A stretch of DNA of 64,000 nt from Deltaproteobacteria bacterium (GCA_016703535.1 JADJBV010000002.1:992001-1056000), one strand, 5' to 3'. Positions 49,640 through 58,423 are shown, counted from the stretch's first letter. A program made the numbers and translations. Notes: generated by a model not told the origin, from the letters alone.

Positions 49640-50090
49640 CGTCCAGGGCCCGTCGTCTCACCCGCCGCTCGAGTGGACTGGCTGAGTTGTGGCCTTTGGC
49701 CGGCCAGCCTTCATCGGTGGCCCTGCCCGCCGCCCCGCAGCGTCTGGGCACCGGTTCAGATCATCGCCCGTCCCGGGGACTTGGTCTTCGCCCCATGAAC
49801 CGACGCAGCCCGGTCGGTTCCTTTGTTTGGTCCCGCAGGTTCACGGCAGGTCAGGCTTAGTCCCGGGTGGTACGGCCGGCCAATTCGTTGGTGCTGTCCT
49901 TCAGGTCGCTCACCGCGGTGTCGATCTGGTTCCGATCCTAGAAGAGGTCCGGGAAACGGAGCCCGTCCTCGCTCGGCCGAACCTTTGAAGGTGTTGAGCC
50001 CTGTGGGGCAATTTGCCCCCGGGATTGGCGATGTCGGCGCAGTTCGGGGTACCAGCTCTGGCGGCACGCAAAGTGCTTAAGCGATCCAAC
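49640..50090. other. 451-bp non-coding stretch
   Basis: No convincing gene. It contains a palindrome GGGGCAA-T-TTGCCCC at 50005-50019 (listed separately), a CpG-rich first half, and small frames that look like chance. One minus-strand frame of 26 codons (49857-49937) has coding-like third positions but is closed by a stop at both ends. No tRNA or recognised RNA gene. Confidence 0.5.
50005..50019. promoter_or_regulatory. Palindrome GGGGCAA-T-TTGCCCC, candidate regulatory site
   Basis: A perfect 7-bp inverted repeat with a one-base centre. It ends 72 bp before the DUF3185 gene start. TTGCCCC-type motifs also occur 72 bp before the 50393 gene start (50315-50321) and as a hairpin upstream of the 51329 gene. 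A shared regulator is possible; chance in GC-rich DNA is not excluded. Confidence 0.35.
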
Positions 50091-50303
50091 ATGCGGATGT
50101 TAATTGGGATCGCTTTCTTGTTGGGTGGCCTCCTCCTGATCGGGCTCGGGATCAGCGCGTCGGGCTCTTTGGCCTCCCGTGCCTCCGAGTTTTTCACGGG
50201 CGATCCCACCGATCGCACGCTCGTTTACTGGATCTCCGGTGGCATCGTCCTGGGCCTCGGCGTGGCGATGCTCGCCGTTCCCAAGCTCATCCCCCGTCGT
50301 TGA
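50091..50303 (+). CDS. DUF3185-family small membrane protein
   Basis: 70 residues from ATG 50091 (ATG 50097 is the alternative). Two membrane helices (about residues 3-22 and 45-65) flank a polar loop. The loop sequence SRASEFFTGDPTDRTLVYWI is the diagnostic DUF3185 block. Function unknown; family members are often in stress-inducible small membrane-protein clusters. It lies upstream of a helical membrane protein and a YtxH protein. Confidence 0.85.
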   Translation: MRMLIGIAFLLGGLLLIGLGISASGSLASRASEFFTGDPTDRTLVYWISGGIVLGLGVAMLAVPKLIPRR

Positions 50304-50392
50304 GCTGAGGCGCTTTGCCCCAACGGCACCGCCTGTCCCGTGCAGAAGCTCATCGGCACGCGGTCTGCAGTGGGCCCTGGCCCGGGAGTTTG

Positions 50393-50824
50393 ATGCAAAT
50401 GGAACAATGGCAATTCGCGGTGATCCTATTGGTCGGGGTGTTGGTCGGTGCGCTGATCCCGGCCTTGTTCGAGCTGGCTTCGACCCTCCGCGGGCTGAAG
50501 CGTTTGCTGAAGACCGTCGATGAGCTGGTGGTCGCCACTCGTCCGGGTGTGGAGAAGGCGCTCCTCGAGATTGGCACGGGCGCGGCCCATCTCAATCGAG
50601 CCGCCGGGGTGCTCGAGCGCAGTGAAGACGGCATCAAGTCGGTGCTGGAAGCGGTGGAGGGCCTGAAGACTTGGGTCGCGCGCCTCCGAAATGGCGCAAC
50701 CATACTGGCCATGGTGGTCGGTGCGGTCCTCCCAGGAGTGTTGGAGGCGGTGCGCCGCGCTCAACAATCAGCAGAAACAGATCTCACGCCAACCAGGCAT
50801 GTTGAGAAGGAGATGGAATCATGA
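50393..50824 (+). CDS. Single-pass membrane protein with helical C-terminal domain
   Basis: 143 residues from ATG 50393 (GGGAG five bases upstream; ATG 50399 is possible). A membrane helix covers about residues 9-29, and a mostly helical, amphipathic region follows (TLRGLKRLLKTVDELVV, RSEDGIKSVLEAVEGLK), reminiscent of DUF948/YtxH-like stress proteins. Family not firmly recognised. It overlaps the next gene by 4 bases (ATGA), so the pair is co-translated. Confidence 0.65.
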   Translation: MQMEQWQFAVILLVGVLVGALIPALFELASTLRGLKRLLKTVDELVVATRPGVEKALLEIGTGAAHLNRAAGVLERSEDGIKSVLEAVEGLKTWVARLRNGATILAMVVGAVLPGVLEAVRRAQQSAETDLTPTRHVEKEMES

Positions 50825-51096
50825 GTGACCACAGTGGATTTAGCGGAATGGGCGTCATCTTGGCGTTCGTGGGCGGTGCGGCAGCGGGTGCCGTCGCGGC
50901 GATGTTGTTGGCCCCGAAGAGTGGAGTAGAGACCCGCAAGGACATCAAGCACTTCGCGTCTGAAGGTGCCGAAAGGGCCGCGCGCATCCCGGGTGCGATC
51001 CGAGAGGCCTACAACCAAGGTTCGGAGTTGGCCAAAGACACCTTCAGCGAAGCCTACAAACAGGGCGATCACTCGATCGTGAAGAACAAGGTCTGA
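50821..51096 (+). CDS. YtxH-domain protein
   Basis: 91 residues. One N-terminal membrane helix (about 10-30, GVILAFVGGAAAGAVAAMLL), then the YtxH signature APKSGVETRKDIK, then an amphipathic helix. YtxH-family proteins are general-stress or stationary-phase proteins associated with the envelope in many bacteria. Its ATG overlaps the previous stop (ATGA). A third stress-type gene follows 230 bp downstream. Confidence 0.85.
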   Translation: MSDHSGFSGMGVILAFVGGAAAGAVAAMLLAPKSGVETRKDIKHFASEGAERAARIPGAIREAYNQGSELAKDTFSEAYKQGDHSIVKNKV

Positions 51097-51220
51097 GAGC
51101 CGCAACCTCTTAGGACCGTCGTCGGGACCGTAGTCCCGGCTGAACCTGCGATGACTTTCTTCGTCGCCAGCGCTCAGCCGGGACTTCTGCGTTTGGTCGC
51201 CGAGGTCGTTGGGGTCCAAA

Positions 51221-51242
51221 TTGCCCCAGCAACTTGGGGCAA
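51221..51242. promoter_or_regulatory. Hairpin TTGCCCCA-6-TGGGGCAA upstream of the PA2779-like gene
   Basis: TTGCCCCA and TGGGGCAA form an 8-bp perfect inverted repeat around GCAACT. It begins 125 bp after the YtxH stop and lies 87 bp before the next gene start. It may be a terminator of the YtxH transcript (no T-tract) or a copy of the same motif seen at 50005-50019. Confidence 0.35.
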
Positions 51243-51328
51243 ATGGGGCGTCTTGCGCCAATCCCCCTCCACCCACGGCAGAAGGCCCACGATTCCACGG
51301 TGGTCCGCGAGTTGCTGAGTGCCAAAAC

Positions 51329-51649
51329 ATGACAACCCAAAACTCTTCCTGGTTCCGTTCCACTTTGATCGCGGGCGTGCTGGCCGCGTCCACGGCGATG
51401 AGCCCGATGGTCGCTTACGCTTCCCGCGCCGAGCTGGAGCGCACCTCCCAGGCCGCCGCGGGGCAGGGCGCGCGGCCCTCCAACACCGCGGGGGCACCCG
51501 ACGCGAACGAGGTCGCGGAGCTGAGCGAACGCCAGCGGGCGGCCTCACCGTTGGCCGACTTCGCCGGCGGAGAGCCGGTGATCATCATCGGCGTTTCGAC
51601 GTTGCTGGTGATCCTCCTGGTGGTCCTCCTTGTCTTCATCCTCACCTGA
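51329..51649 (+). CDS. PA2779-like small secreted/membrane protein
   Basis: 106 residues from ATG 51329. A signal peptide (about 1-32, ending MVAYASRA) precedes a polar region and a C-terminal membrane helix (EPVIIIGVSTLLVILLVVLL). This arrangement, with the next gene a C39-type peptidase, is that of the PA2779/PA2778 pair of Pseudomonas. The core PA2779 motif is weak here, so the assignment rests partly on context. Function unknown. Confidence 0.6.
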   Translation: MTTQNSSWFRSTLIAGVLAASTAMSPMVAYASRAELERTSQAAAGQGARPSNTAGAPDANEVAELSERQRAASPLADFAGGEPVIIIGVSTLLVILLVVLLVFILT

Positions 51650-51656
51650 GTCATTT

Positions 51657-52277
51657 ATGCGTCGCACTGCGATCCTGCTTTTGCTGCTGAGCGCGTCGGC
51701 TTGTTCGACGTACACAGGCGTTGGGGTGTCCGCGGACTTCGCCCAGGCCCGGGCCGATCCGGGGTGGACCTTGCTCGAAGGCCTCCCGGAACGGCACCAG
51801 CAGGCGACCTGGGACTGCGGGATCGCGGTGTGGCGTATGGTGGTGGAGTACTGGGATGTGACCCCAGACCCGGTCTTGATCAGCGAGATGTTGGCGCCGA
51901 TCGCGACGGACCAGCGCCCCATCCGAGCCGCCGAGCTCCGGGACCTGGCGATCGATCATGGACTCCTGGCGTTTGTGATCGAGGGGCACCGGGTCGATCT
52001 GAACAAACACCTGGTCCGCGGGCGACCGGTGATCGTCGGGATGATCAAGCCGACCCTCGGCGGCTCCAACGCTCACTATGAGGTGGTCCTCGGGATCCAC
52101 CCGGTGAGGGAGGTGATCATGACCTTTGATCCGAGCTTGGGCTACCGGGAGATCAGCTTCGTGGGGTTCGACCAAGAGTGGCGTGCTTCAGGTTCGGTCG
52201 CCTTGGTGATCTTGCCCCAGCCATCGAATGCCTTCGCTTCGGAGACCCAACCGAGCCAGCAGGCATCAATTCAATAG
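51657..52277 (+). CDS. PA2778-like C39-family cysteine peptidase lipoprotein
   Basis: 206 residues from ATG 51657, 7 bp after the PA2779-like gene. Lipobox LSASAC. Papain-like catalytic residues are in place: Cys54 in QATWDCGIAVWRM, His140 in NAHYEVVLGI, Asp158 in FDPSLGY, a C39-type triad. The PA2778 family is thought to act with PA2779; substrates are unknown and the leader-peptide role of true C39 transporters is not implied. It may cleave a secreted or periplasmic peptide. Confidence 0.8.
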   Translation: MRRTAILLLLLSASACSTYTGVGVSADFAQARADPGWTLLEGLPERHQQATWDCGIAVWRMVVEYWDVTPDPVLISEMLAPIATDQRPIRAAELRDLAIDHGLLAFVIEGHRVDLNKHLVRGRPVIVGMIKPTLGGSNAHYEVVLGIHPVREVIMTFDPSLGYREISFVGFDQEWRASGSVALVILPQPSNAFASETQPSQQASIQ

Positions 52278-52367
52278 AATGTGGCGCTTAATGCCCCATC
52301 TTCGTAGCCTCGAAGCACGGGGCGCTGCGCCTTGGCGTTCGGTCTACCACTTGCAATCTACCCATCC

Positions 52368-52628
52368 ATGACCAACACCTGGTGGTTCGTCTGGGTCGTC
52401 CTTACGGCGACCTTCCTGATCCCGTCCCTGCTCTACGGATGGCTTTATCGCGGGTGGGGGCCGCCGCTCCCGCGGCTGATTCAACGACGTTTGGGGCGAC
52501 TGGGTTCGCCCGTGGGCACTCCGGTCGAGTTCGATGATCGCTTTTCTTGGGGCTGGGCGGGGACCCTCTTTTGGTTCGGGGCTCTTTTGGGCACCGGCTT
52601 GGCCCTCCGGGCTTTGTGGTGGCCCTGA
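52368..52628 (+). CDS. Small two-helix membrane protein, unknown
   Basis: 86 residues from ATG 52368; the frame opens further upstream but with no ribosome site. Membrane helices cover about residues 5-25 and 63-83, separated by a basic loop (LPRLIQRRLGRLG). Family not recognised. It precedes the AsmA/TamB-like gene by 3 bp, so they may be coexpressed. Confidence 0.6.
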   Translation: MTNTWWFVWVVLTATFLIPSLLYGWLYRGWGPPLPRLIQRRLGRLGSPVGTPVEFDDRFSWGWAGTLFWFGALLGTGLALRALWWP

Positions 52629-52631
52629 GCG

Positions 52632-54563
52632 GTGATCACGCCGAACTTCCAGAGGTGGGGGGGTCGGGTCCTCTGGGGGATTGGGATCCTCTACGGCCTC
52701 TACTTTTTGCCCCTCAACTTCCTCCTGCTCAGCAAGATCCTGGTCGGCTGGATCAACGGCGCCCAAAAAAACATCGACATCGAATACGACTGGGCCCTGA
52801 GCTTTTTTCCGGGGCACCTGATGCTCCGGGGGGTCAGCCTGCGGGTGCAGGACTCTGCGGTCGAGTTTCAGCTGGACGTCGATGCGCTCCGGACCTTCAT
52901 CGATCTTGGCGCCTTGCTCGACCAGACCTTCGAGGCCCACGGCGGTGACGTCGAAGGGGCCACGCTCCATCTTAGGATGTCTCGACCTCTGGCGGAGTTG
53001 TGTGCGCTCGAGGGAGGACCACGTCCGCCGATCCGCGGCCTGACCTTGCCCCTCAGCCTGACGGCCAGCGTCGCGGCTTGCAACGCTCAGGTCGAGACCG
53101 TGCAGCTCCCCAGCGGCGAAAGCCCCAAGGAGGATCTCTGGCGCTTGCGGCTGGTGAAGATCCCCGCCCACCTCCAGGAGATCTGGATGGAGGGGCTCCG
53201 CTTGCGCGGCCAGGTTGACGCCAACGTCAGCCTCTATTTGTGGCCCACCACCGAACTCGGCATCGAAGCCAGCACCTTGGAGGTCCACACCGCCACCCTC
53301 AGCACCGATCGGCCTTTGGCCACGAACCTCTCGGCCTCGGCCCAAATTCAGCTGGGGGTGGTGCAGCTCGATCGAGACGAGGTCCAGCGGATCTTGGGCA
53401 CCCTCAACGCCCAGCTGACCTTGTCGGCCCAGATCGAAAGTTTTGCGCTCCTCGACGGATATCTGAGCGGCGCCGAGTGGGTCCGCTTTGGCCAAAGCCA
53501 CGGCCAAATCAAGGCGGAGGTGCGGGTGGACCGGGGTGCACTTCTGACCGGCACCCACGTGGTGTTGGAACCGGCCACGGTCCGGATCAACGCCGCGAAG
53601 CACTACTTTTCGGGTCAGGGGCGGATCCGCTGGGAGGTGTCCGACGAGGGCTCGAGCCGCCGCGGACGCTTGGACGTGGGGCTGGCCCGGTTCGAGGTCG
53701 ATCGGGGCCCACGCAGCCCCACCTTGGCCCGGGGACGAAACCTCGGCTTTACGCTGGTGGGCAACGACCCGACGCTCCTTGCACCCCTCAGCGATCTCGA
53801 CGTGAAGGCCGAGCTGGAGTCCTTGACCATCCCTTCGGCCGCTCACCTGAACCACTACCTCCCGTCCGATCTCGGCCTGCGCTTCTTGACCGGCAGCGCG
53901 ACGGTCAGCGGTGCCCTCGTGGTGCGCCACGGGCACGAAGTCGAAGAGGGTCGGGTATCGTTGCTCACCGATCAGCTCCACCTCCGCTACCAAGACCTCG
54001 AGGTGAGCGGCCAGGCCGAACTCCAGGTGGAGATCACCGAGGCGGATCTGGAGGCGGGCAACTTCGATCTCGGCGGGACCACTTTACGTCTCCGCCAAGT
54101 TTATCAAGGCAAGGTGGGCCCCGGGGCCTCGGCTTCCCCGCCGTGGTGGGCCAATCTGCAGCTGGTCCAAGGAGGGCTTCGAGGTTCACAGCTCTCCATG
54201 AACCTGCGCCTCCACCTCCAGAACCTTTTACCCGTATTTTCAATATACGGTGCGGACGGCCGCCTGCCCGGGCCGATCCGCAGCTACGACCCCGGAGAGG
54301 CCCGGGGCACCCTGGAGCTGAAGGTCGGCCCCGAGAAGCTCCAGCTCGATCGGCTGATGCTCGACGCCGGGGCCCTCAACGTTCAGGCCAACCTCTATCA
54401 GAAGAAGGGGCAACAGAGCGGTGGGCTCCTGATCGGACTCCACGGCTTGAGGGTCGGCTTGGAGATCGAAGCCGGCGGCTCTCAGTTGGTCCTCTTCGAT
54501 CCTACGGCTTTGTACCAAAAACGCGCCCAACAGCGCCGGGCTCAAGCCAAGGAGGCCAAGTGA
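52632..54563 (+). CDS. AsmA/TamB-like inner-membrane-anchored protein
   Basis: 643 residues from GTG 52632. A single N-terminal membrane helix (about 10-35) precedes a long extracytoplasmic beta-rich region of repeats such as LPSDLGLRFLTGSATVSGAL, AKHYFSGQGRIRWEVSDEGS and LSMNLRLHLQNLLPVFS. This is the design of AsmA/TamB/YdbH bridge proteins that carry lipid between membranes. A TamA-like POTRA/barrel protein is encoded next with a 4-base overlap (GTGA). Family assignment is by architecture, not by a strong signature. Confidence 0.7.
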   Translation: MITPNFQRWGGRVLWGIGILYGLYFLPLNFLLLSKILVGWINGAQKNIDIEYDWALSFFPGHLMLRGVSLRVQDSAVEFQLDVDALRTFIDLGALLDQTFEAHGGDVEGATLHLRMSRPLAELCALEGGPRPPIRGLTLPLSLTASVAACNAQVETVQLPSGESPKEDLWRLRLVKIPAHLQEIWMEGLRLRGQVDANVSLYLWPTTELGIEASTLEVHTATLSTDRPLATNLSASAQIQLGVVQLDRDEVQRILGTLNAQLTLSAQIESFALLDGYLSGAEWVRFGQSHGQIKAEVRVDRGALLTGTHVVLEPATVRINAAKHYFSGQGRIRWEVSDEGSSRRGRLDVGLARFEVDRGPRSPTLARGRNLGFTLVGNDPTLLAPLSDLDVKAELESLTIPSAAHLNHYLPSDLGLRFLTGSATVSGALVVRHGHEVEEGRVSLLTDQLHLRYQDLEVSGQAELQVEITEADLEAGNFDLGGTTLRLRQVYQGKVGPGASASPPWWANLQLVQGGLRGSQLSMNLRLHLQNLLPVFSIYGADGRLPGPIRSYDPGEARGTLELKVGPEKLQLDRLMLDAGALNVQANLYQKKGQQSGGLLIGLHGLRVGLEIEAGGSQLVLFDPTALYQKRAQQRRAQAKEAK

Positions 54564-56155
54564 ACACCTGGCTCACCTTGGTGTGGCTCTGGTCCGGCCA
54601 AGATGCCCCCGAATCGGAGGAGCGCACCTTCACGGTCACCGCCACCGCTGGACAAGAACATGTCCTCGCCTCCGATCGGATCTTGGTGCGGGGCAACGTG
54701 GTGCTCCCCACCCAGGTTTATCGGAGTTTGGTGCAACTCCCGGATCGTTGGCCCCCGACCGAACAAGCGCTGGATCGAGCGGCCCGGGGCCTGCATCACT
54801 TCCTGATCGACGCGGGTTACCTGCTGGCCCGAGTCCAGGCCAAAGCCGAGGGAGAGCAGGTGGTCTTCTACGTCGACGAGGGCCGGCTGGAGCGCCTGAC
54901 CTTCCCAGGCAAGATCGGCCTCGGCGCCCTCCGCCTGCAGCTCGAGCTCGACCTCCCGGGCAGCGTCTTCAACAAACCGAGCTTGGACGAACAGCTCACG
55001 CGCTTCGCCAAGGACTACCAACTCCGGGTCCGTGAGTATCGATTGGTCCCGAGCCAAATTGGCACCAAAAGTGGGGTCCAGTTGTCGAGCATGATGGAGC
55101 TGCGAGGGGTTCCGGTGCTCCCGGAGCAGGGGTTGTTCGAGCTCCAGATCTTCACCGACGAGCCCGAACTGCCTCCCGGCCTTCACCTCGAGTTGGACGG
55201 CCGCCCGGCCGATGGGCTCCGTTCCCGGCTCAAGTATCGGTTCGAGTCGCTGATCTTCGACGACGACCGCCTAGAGCCGAGCGTCGAGATCGGCGTGCGC
55301 GTGCAAGATTTTTTGGGCGCCCCCAAGACTCGGCGAAAGCTCTCTCGCCTGGCGGTTGGCCTGATCGCCTATTCTCCTCGGATCTCGAACGTTCCGGTTC
55401 GGGTTTTGTTGTGGCCTGAGGTCCGGTGGCACAGTCGGCAACGTTTGGACTTGGAGGTCCTGACTTACGACTTCCTCTTCGTCGATCCCCGCCTGCTGTT
55501 GATGGTGGTGGTCTCGGATCGCTTGGAACTCTACGTGGGTGGTGGGGTGGAGTACCAGCGACTCCTGACCTTGGAGCGGGTCGGCGCCGCCCCCTTGGTG
55601 GAGCCCTTCGCGGCGATGCAGCCCTTCTTGTTCCTCAAGGGGGACTTCCGGCTGGGCGGCGAGATCACCCGACTGGATCAACAACACGTCTTCGAGCTGG
55701 AGCTCCGTCAGGTGTTGGCGCTGCACGGCGATTGGCGCAGTCAGGCCCGCGCTTCTTGGAACAAGACCATCCCCCTCGGGTTCGACGAGGTGCGGCTGGG
55801 CCTGTCCGGGATGGCGGTGTTCGGACGGGTGGCCTTCACCGATGAAGATCGGGTCGGTGATGCGCTGCGCGGTGGACTCTTCGGCGAGGAGATCTACTGT
55901 GATGGTGTTGCCACCGCGGCCCTCGAGTTTCGATGGTCTCTCTTCCGCGAACTCTACAAGGTAGGCGTCTTTCACGACGGCGCGGTTTGTCACTCGGGGC
56001 TCGATGATCGCTGGCGGGTGGCCAACGCCTTCGGGGTCAGCTTTCACGCCCTGTTGTTGAACACCTTCCGCCTCAGCATTTCGGTCGCCCAAGGTTTTGC
56101 CAGCGGCGGCCGCTCTGACCAGGGCCTTTCGGTGGCACTCTCTCAGGTGTTTTGA
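54560..56155 (+). CDS. POTRA-barrel outer membrane protein (TamA/BamA-like)
   Basis: 531 residues from GTG 54560, with AAGGAGGCC just upstream. A signal peptide (about 1-14) precedes a POTRA-type module: RILVRGNVVLPTQVYRSLV, then LHHFLIDAGYLLARVQAKA, and VVFYVDEGRLERLTFPGKI. The second half is beta-rich with aromatic-terminated strands and ends in Phe, typical of an outer-membrane beta-barrel. With the overlapping AsmA/TamB-like gene it suggests a TamA-TamB-type pair. The number of POTRA domains cannot be settled by eye. Confidence 0.75.
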   Translation: MNTWLTLVWLWSGQDAPESEERTFTVTATAGQEHVLASDRILVRGNVVLPTQVYRSLVQLPDRWPPTEQALDRAARGLHHFLIDAGYLLARVQAKAEGEQVVFYVDEGRLERLTFPGKIGLGALRLQLELDLPGSVFNKPSLDEQLTRFAKDYQLRVREYRLVPSQIGTKSGVQLSSMMELRGVPVLPEQGLFELQIFTDEPELPPGLHLELDGRPADGLRSRLKYRFESLIFDDDRLEPSVEIGVRVQDFLGAPKTRRKLSRLAVGLIAYSPRISNVPVRVLLWPEVRWHSRQRLDLEVLTYDFLFVDPRLLLMVVVSDRLELYVGGGVEYQRLLTLERVGAAPLVEPFAAMQPFLFLKGDFRLGGEITRLDQQHVFELELRQVLALHGDWRSQARASWNKTIPLGFDEVRLGLSGMAVFGRVAFTDEDRVGDALRGGLFGEEIYCDGVATAALEFRWSLFRELYKVGVFHDGAVCHSGLDDRWRVANAFGVSFHALLLNTFRLSISVAQGFASGGRSDQGLSVALSQVF

Positions 56156-57198
56156 GGTTCGCTCGAGGGCGGTGCGGCGGGCGTCGAGTCACCTTGTCGG
56201 TAGATCGCGACCACCTCCAGCCAACACCGAACCACCAGCGGCCCCAACAAGGCGCCCCAGGTCCCGAAGGCCGCCAGCCCCCCGAAGATCGAGACGAACA
56301 AGAAGAAGGTCGGCAACTTCAGGGCTCCGAACTTGGCGAACACCGGCCGCAACAGGTTGTCGACCGAGCCGATCACCCCTACGCCCAACACCGAGAGGAT
56401 CACCGCCTTGATCGGGTGGGAGGTCAGGAAGAAGCCCAGCACGATCGGGCCCCACACCAAGGTCGTGCCGACCATCGGGAGGATCGACGCGAGGCCGGTC
56501 AAGGGCCCGAGGACCCACCAACGCGGCACCCCCAGCGAGACGTAGATGATGGTCGCGACCAGCCCTTGGGCCACGCAGGTCAGACCCACACCCACGATCA
56601 GGCCGCGCCCGGTCTCGTGGAAGGCCGTCGAGAGGCGCTGAAGGTGAGAAGGTGCGAGCGGGTTGTTGTCCTTCATCCAGCCCCAGATCGCGGGCCCGTC
56701 CACCAAAAACACGAAGGATCCACCGAGGTAGATGAAGAGCCCAACCATGCCGGTCGCCGCGGCCCCGGCCACGTTGCTGAGGACACTCAACCCTTGTTCG
56801 CCGTAGGCCCGTAGCAGATCCATGGCCTCTTGGAGGCTCCGGGGCACCACCAAAGGCGGCACCCCTTCCGTGCCGGTGGCGATCGCCGCCAGGGCAACCT
56901 TGGCCGAGGAGGCCTTGCCGATCCCTTGGGCCAACTCCTGAGACCCGATGATCACCGCCACCGTCAGCAGCGCCATCGGCACCGAGACCACCAGGAACAG
57001 CCCCAGCGCCAACACCGCCGCCGCTCGCCGGCGCCCTCGCATGAACCGCTGGAGCCGATTGAGCAGGGGTCGGGCCAAGGCCGCGGTCCAGGCCGCCAGG
57101 ACCAAGGCGGGCCACAGGGGCCAACACAAGTACAGGGTGGTTGCGGTCAGCGCGAGCAGCACCCAATGCAGCATCTTGGTCGTGCTCACGTTGTTCAC
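56143..57198 (-). CDS. AI-2E family transporter (PerM/YdiK-like permease)
   Basis: 351 residues from GTG 57198. About eight membrane helices in the family pattern. VFLVDGPAIWGWMKDN and LQRLSTAFHETGRGLIVGVG lead to VLGPLTGLASILPMVGTTLVWGP, where the Leu-Pro-rich P.G motif of the family lies. VDNLLRPVFA follows, another family block. Members export autoinducer-2 or act as Na+/H+ antiporters; the substrate here is unknown. It is convergent with the barrel gene; the last 13 bases overlap. Confidence 0.85.
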   Translation of the reverse strand: MNNVSTTKMLHWVLLALTATTLYLCWPLWPALVLAAWTAALARPLLNRLQRFMRGRRRAAAVLALGLFLVVSVPMALLTVAVIIGSQELAQGIGKASSAKVALAAIATGTEGVPPLVVPRSLQEAMDLLRAYGEQGLSVLSNVAGAAATGMVGLFIYLGGSFVFLVDGPAIWGWMKDNNPLAPSHLQRLSTAFHETGRGLIVGVGLTCVAQGLVATIIYVSLGVPRWWVLGPLTGLASILPMVGTTLVWGPIVLGFFLTSHPIKAVILSVLGVGVIGSVDNLLRPVFAKFGALKLPTFFLFVSIFGGLAAFGTWGALLGPLVVRCWLEVVAIYRQGDSTPAAPPSSEPQNT

Positions 57199-57283
57199 GT
57201 CCCGTTGATCCCACTTCAGGCACCAATGGGCAAACGACGCTGGAAAAATAGGTATGAGGATGAGCCCCAGTGACGAACGGCAC

Positions 57284-58423
57284 TTAGTGCAGAAAGGCCA
57301 TCACGATCTCGAAGGCGATCAAGAAGACCACGATCATCTCCAAGATCAAGCTGCGCCTGGAGTGGAGTTCGTCCTTGAGGAGGCCATAGACCTGGGCAAT
57401 CAGGGCCAACTTCTGGTCCACCGAACGTTGCCAGGCCGGGATCTGAAAGCGAGTCACCGCGGCCCGATAGACCCGAGCCAGGTAGAAATCGCCGACGACC
57501 TTCACCGCGTTGTCGACCCGTTCGGTGAACTCGGTCAGGCCGATCCAGCGCTTCAGGACCTCTCGGGCCAGCTCATCGTAGGGGCTCCGTAGGACGGTGG
57601 ACCACTGCTCCCTCACCGCCTCGAAGCGGTCGTAGATCAGGCCCAGCTCTCGATCCATCAGGTCGTCGTAGTAGCGCAGCTCCAGGAGCTGGGCGTTGGC
57701 GACCTCCAGCAACATCGGGATGTCGCGGCTGCCCGAGGGCTCGAGCACGAAGGCGCTGTTCCAGTCGATCACCACCAGGTCATCGTCGAAGTAGGAGAGG
57801 GCGTGGCGCAACACGTCTTCTCGTTGCTCTTGGGCCAGGGCTTTTTTGCTGCTTTCGCCGACCAACAGGCGGGCCAGGTCCGGGGCCCCGCGCAACGTCT
57901 GGGCTGACACCGGCCGATCCAGCTCCTCGACGTAGACGATGGTGAAGGTCTCGATGCCCTGCCAGACGTTGCCTTCTTTGACCGCCCCTTCGACCACTTT
58001 CAGCAGGGCTTGAGCCTCGGCCCGGGCCACCAGATCCAGATCGGCCGAGTCGTAGACCTCGTCACAGAGCGGGACCAGATCGGCCAGGGTGGTCAGCGGT
58101 TCGATCGGGAGCTCGAAGAGGATCGCCGCGGCGCCGTGGTCGTACAGGTGGGCGATCGCGTCCACCTCCATGGTGCGGCCCAACTTGGAGAGGTTCAGGC
58201 TCCGCTTGCCCAGCGGTACCTCCAGGGGCGGCGAGGAGAAGGAGACCGCGGCTCCACCTTCACGCCGCAGCTGAGCCCGGGCCTTGCCGGGTTGGTGGGC
58301 CAGCAGCTCCTCCGCCGCCTCCAGGTCCACCTCGACTCCGATGTCGAACAGGCGGTAGGCCAACAAACGCCCCCGCTTGATCGCCAGCCCATGCAGGGCC
58401 CCGAGTTCGTTCGGTGTCCCCAT
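57284..58423 (-). CDS. RMD1/DUF155-family membrane protein
   Basis: 379 residues from ATG 58423; the open frame upstream to 58921 does not resemble the family and is dropped. The core carries ALSYFDDDLVVIDWNSAFVL and QLLELRYYDDLMDRELGLIY, with a single C-terminal membrane helix (RSLILEMIVVFLIAFEIVMAF). This is the architecture of RMD1/RMND1 (DUF155), known in mitochondria (RMND1, Rmd1/Sif2) and bacteria. Function unknown. It lies between the AI-2E permease gene and an ABC-F gene on the opposite strand. Confidence 0.75.
   Translation of the reverse strand: MGTPNELGALHGLAIKRGRLLAYRLFDIGVEVDLEAAEELLAHQPGKARAQLRREGGAAVSFSSPPLEVPLGKRSLNLSKLGRTMEVDAIAHLYDHGAAAILFELPIEPLTTLADLVPLCDEVYDSADLDLVARAEAQALLKVVEGAVKEGNVWQGIETFTIVYVEELDRPVSAQTLRGAPDLARLLVGESSKKALAQEQREDVLRHALSYFDDDLVVIDWNSAFVLEPSGSRDIPMLLEVANAQLLELRYYDDLMDRELGLIYDRFEAVREQWSTVLRSPYDELAREVLKRWIGLTEFTERVDNAVKVVGDFYLARVYRAAVTRFQIPAWQRSVDQKLALIAQVYGLLKDELHSRRSLILEMIVVFLIAFEIVMAFLH

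Noticed and set aside
49857..49937. 26-codon minus-strand frame ending in GRTTRD with coding-like third positions
   Set aside because: Closed by stops on both sides and too short to be a gene; it may be a remnant but cannot be supported.
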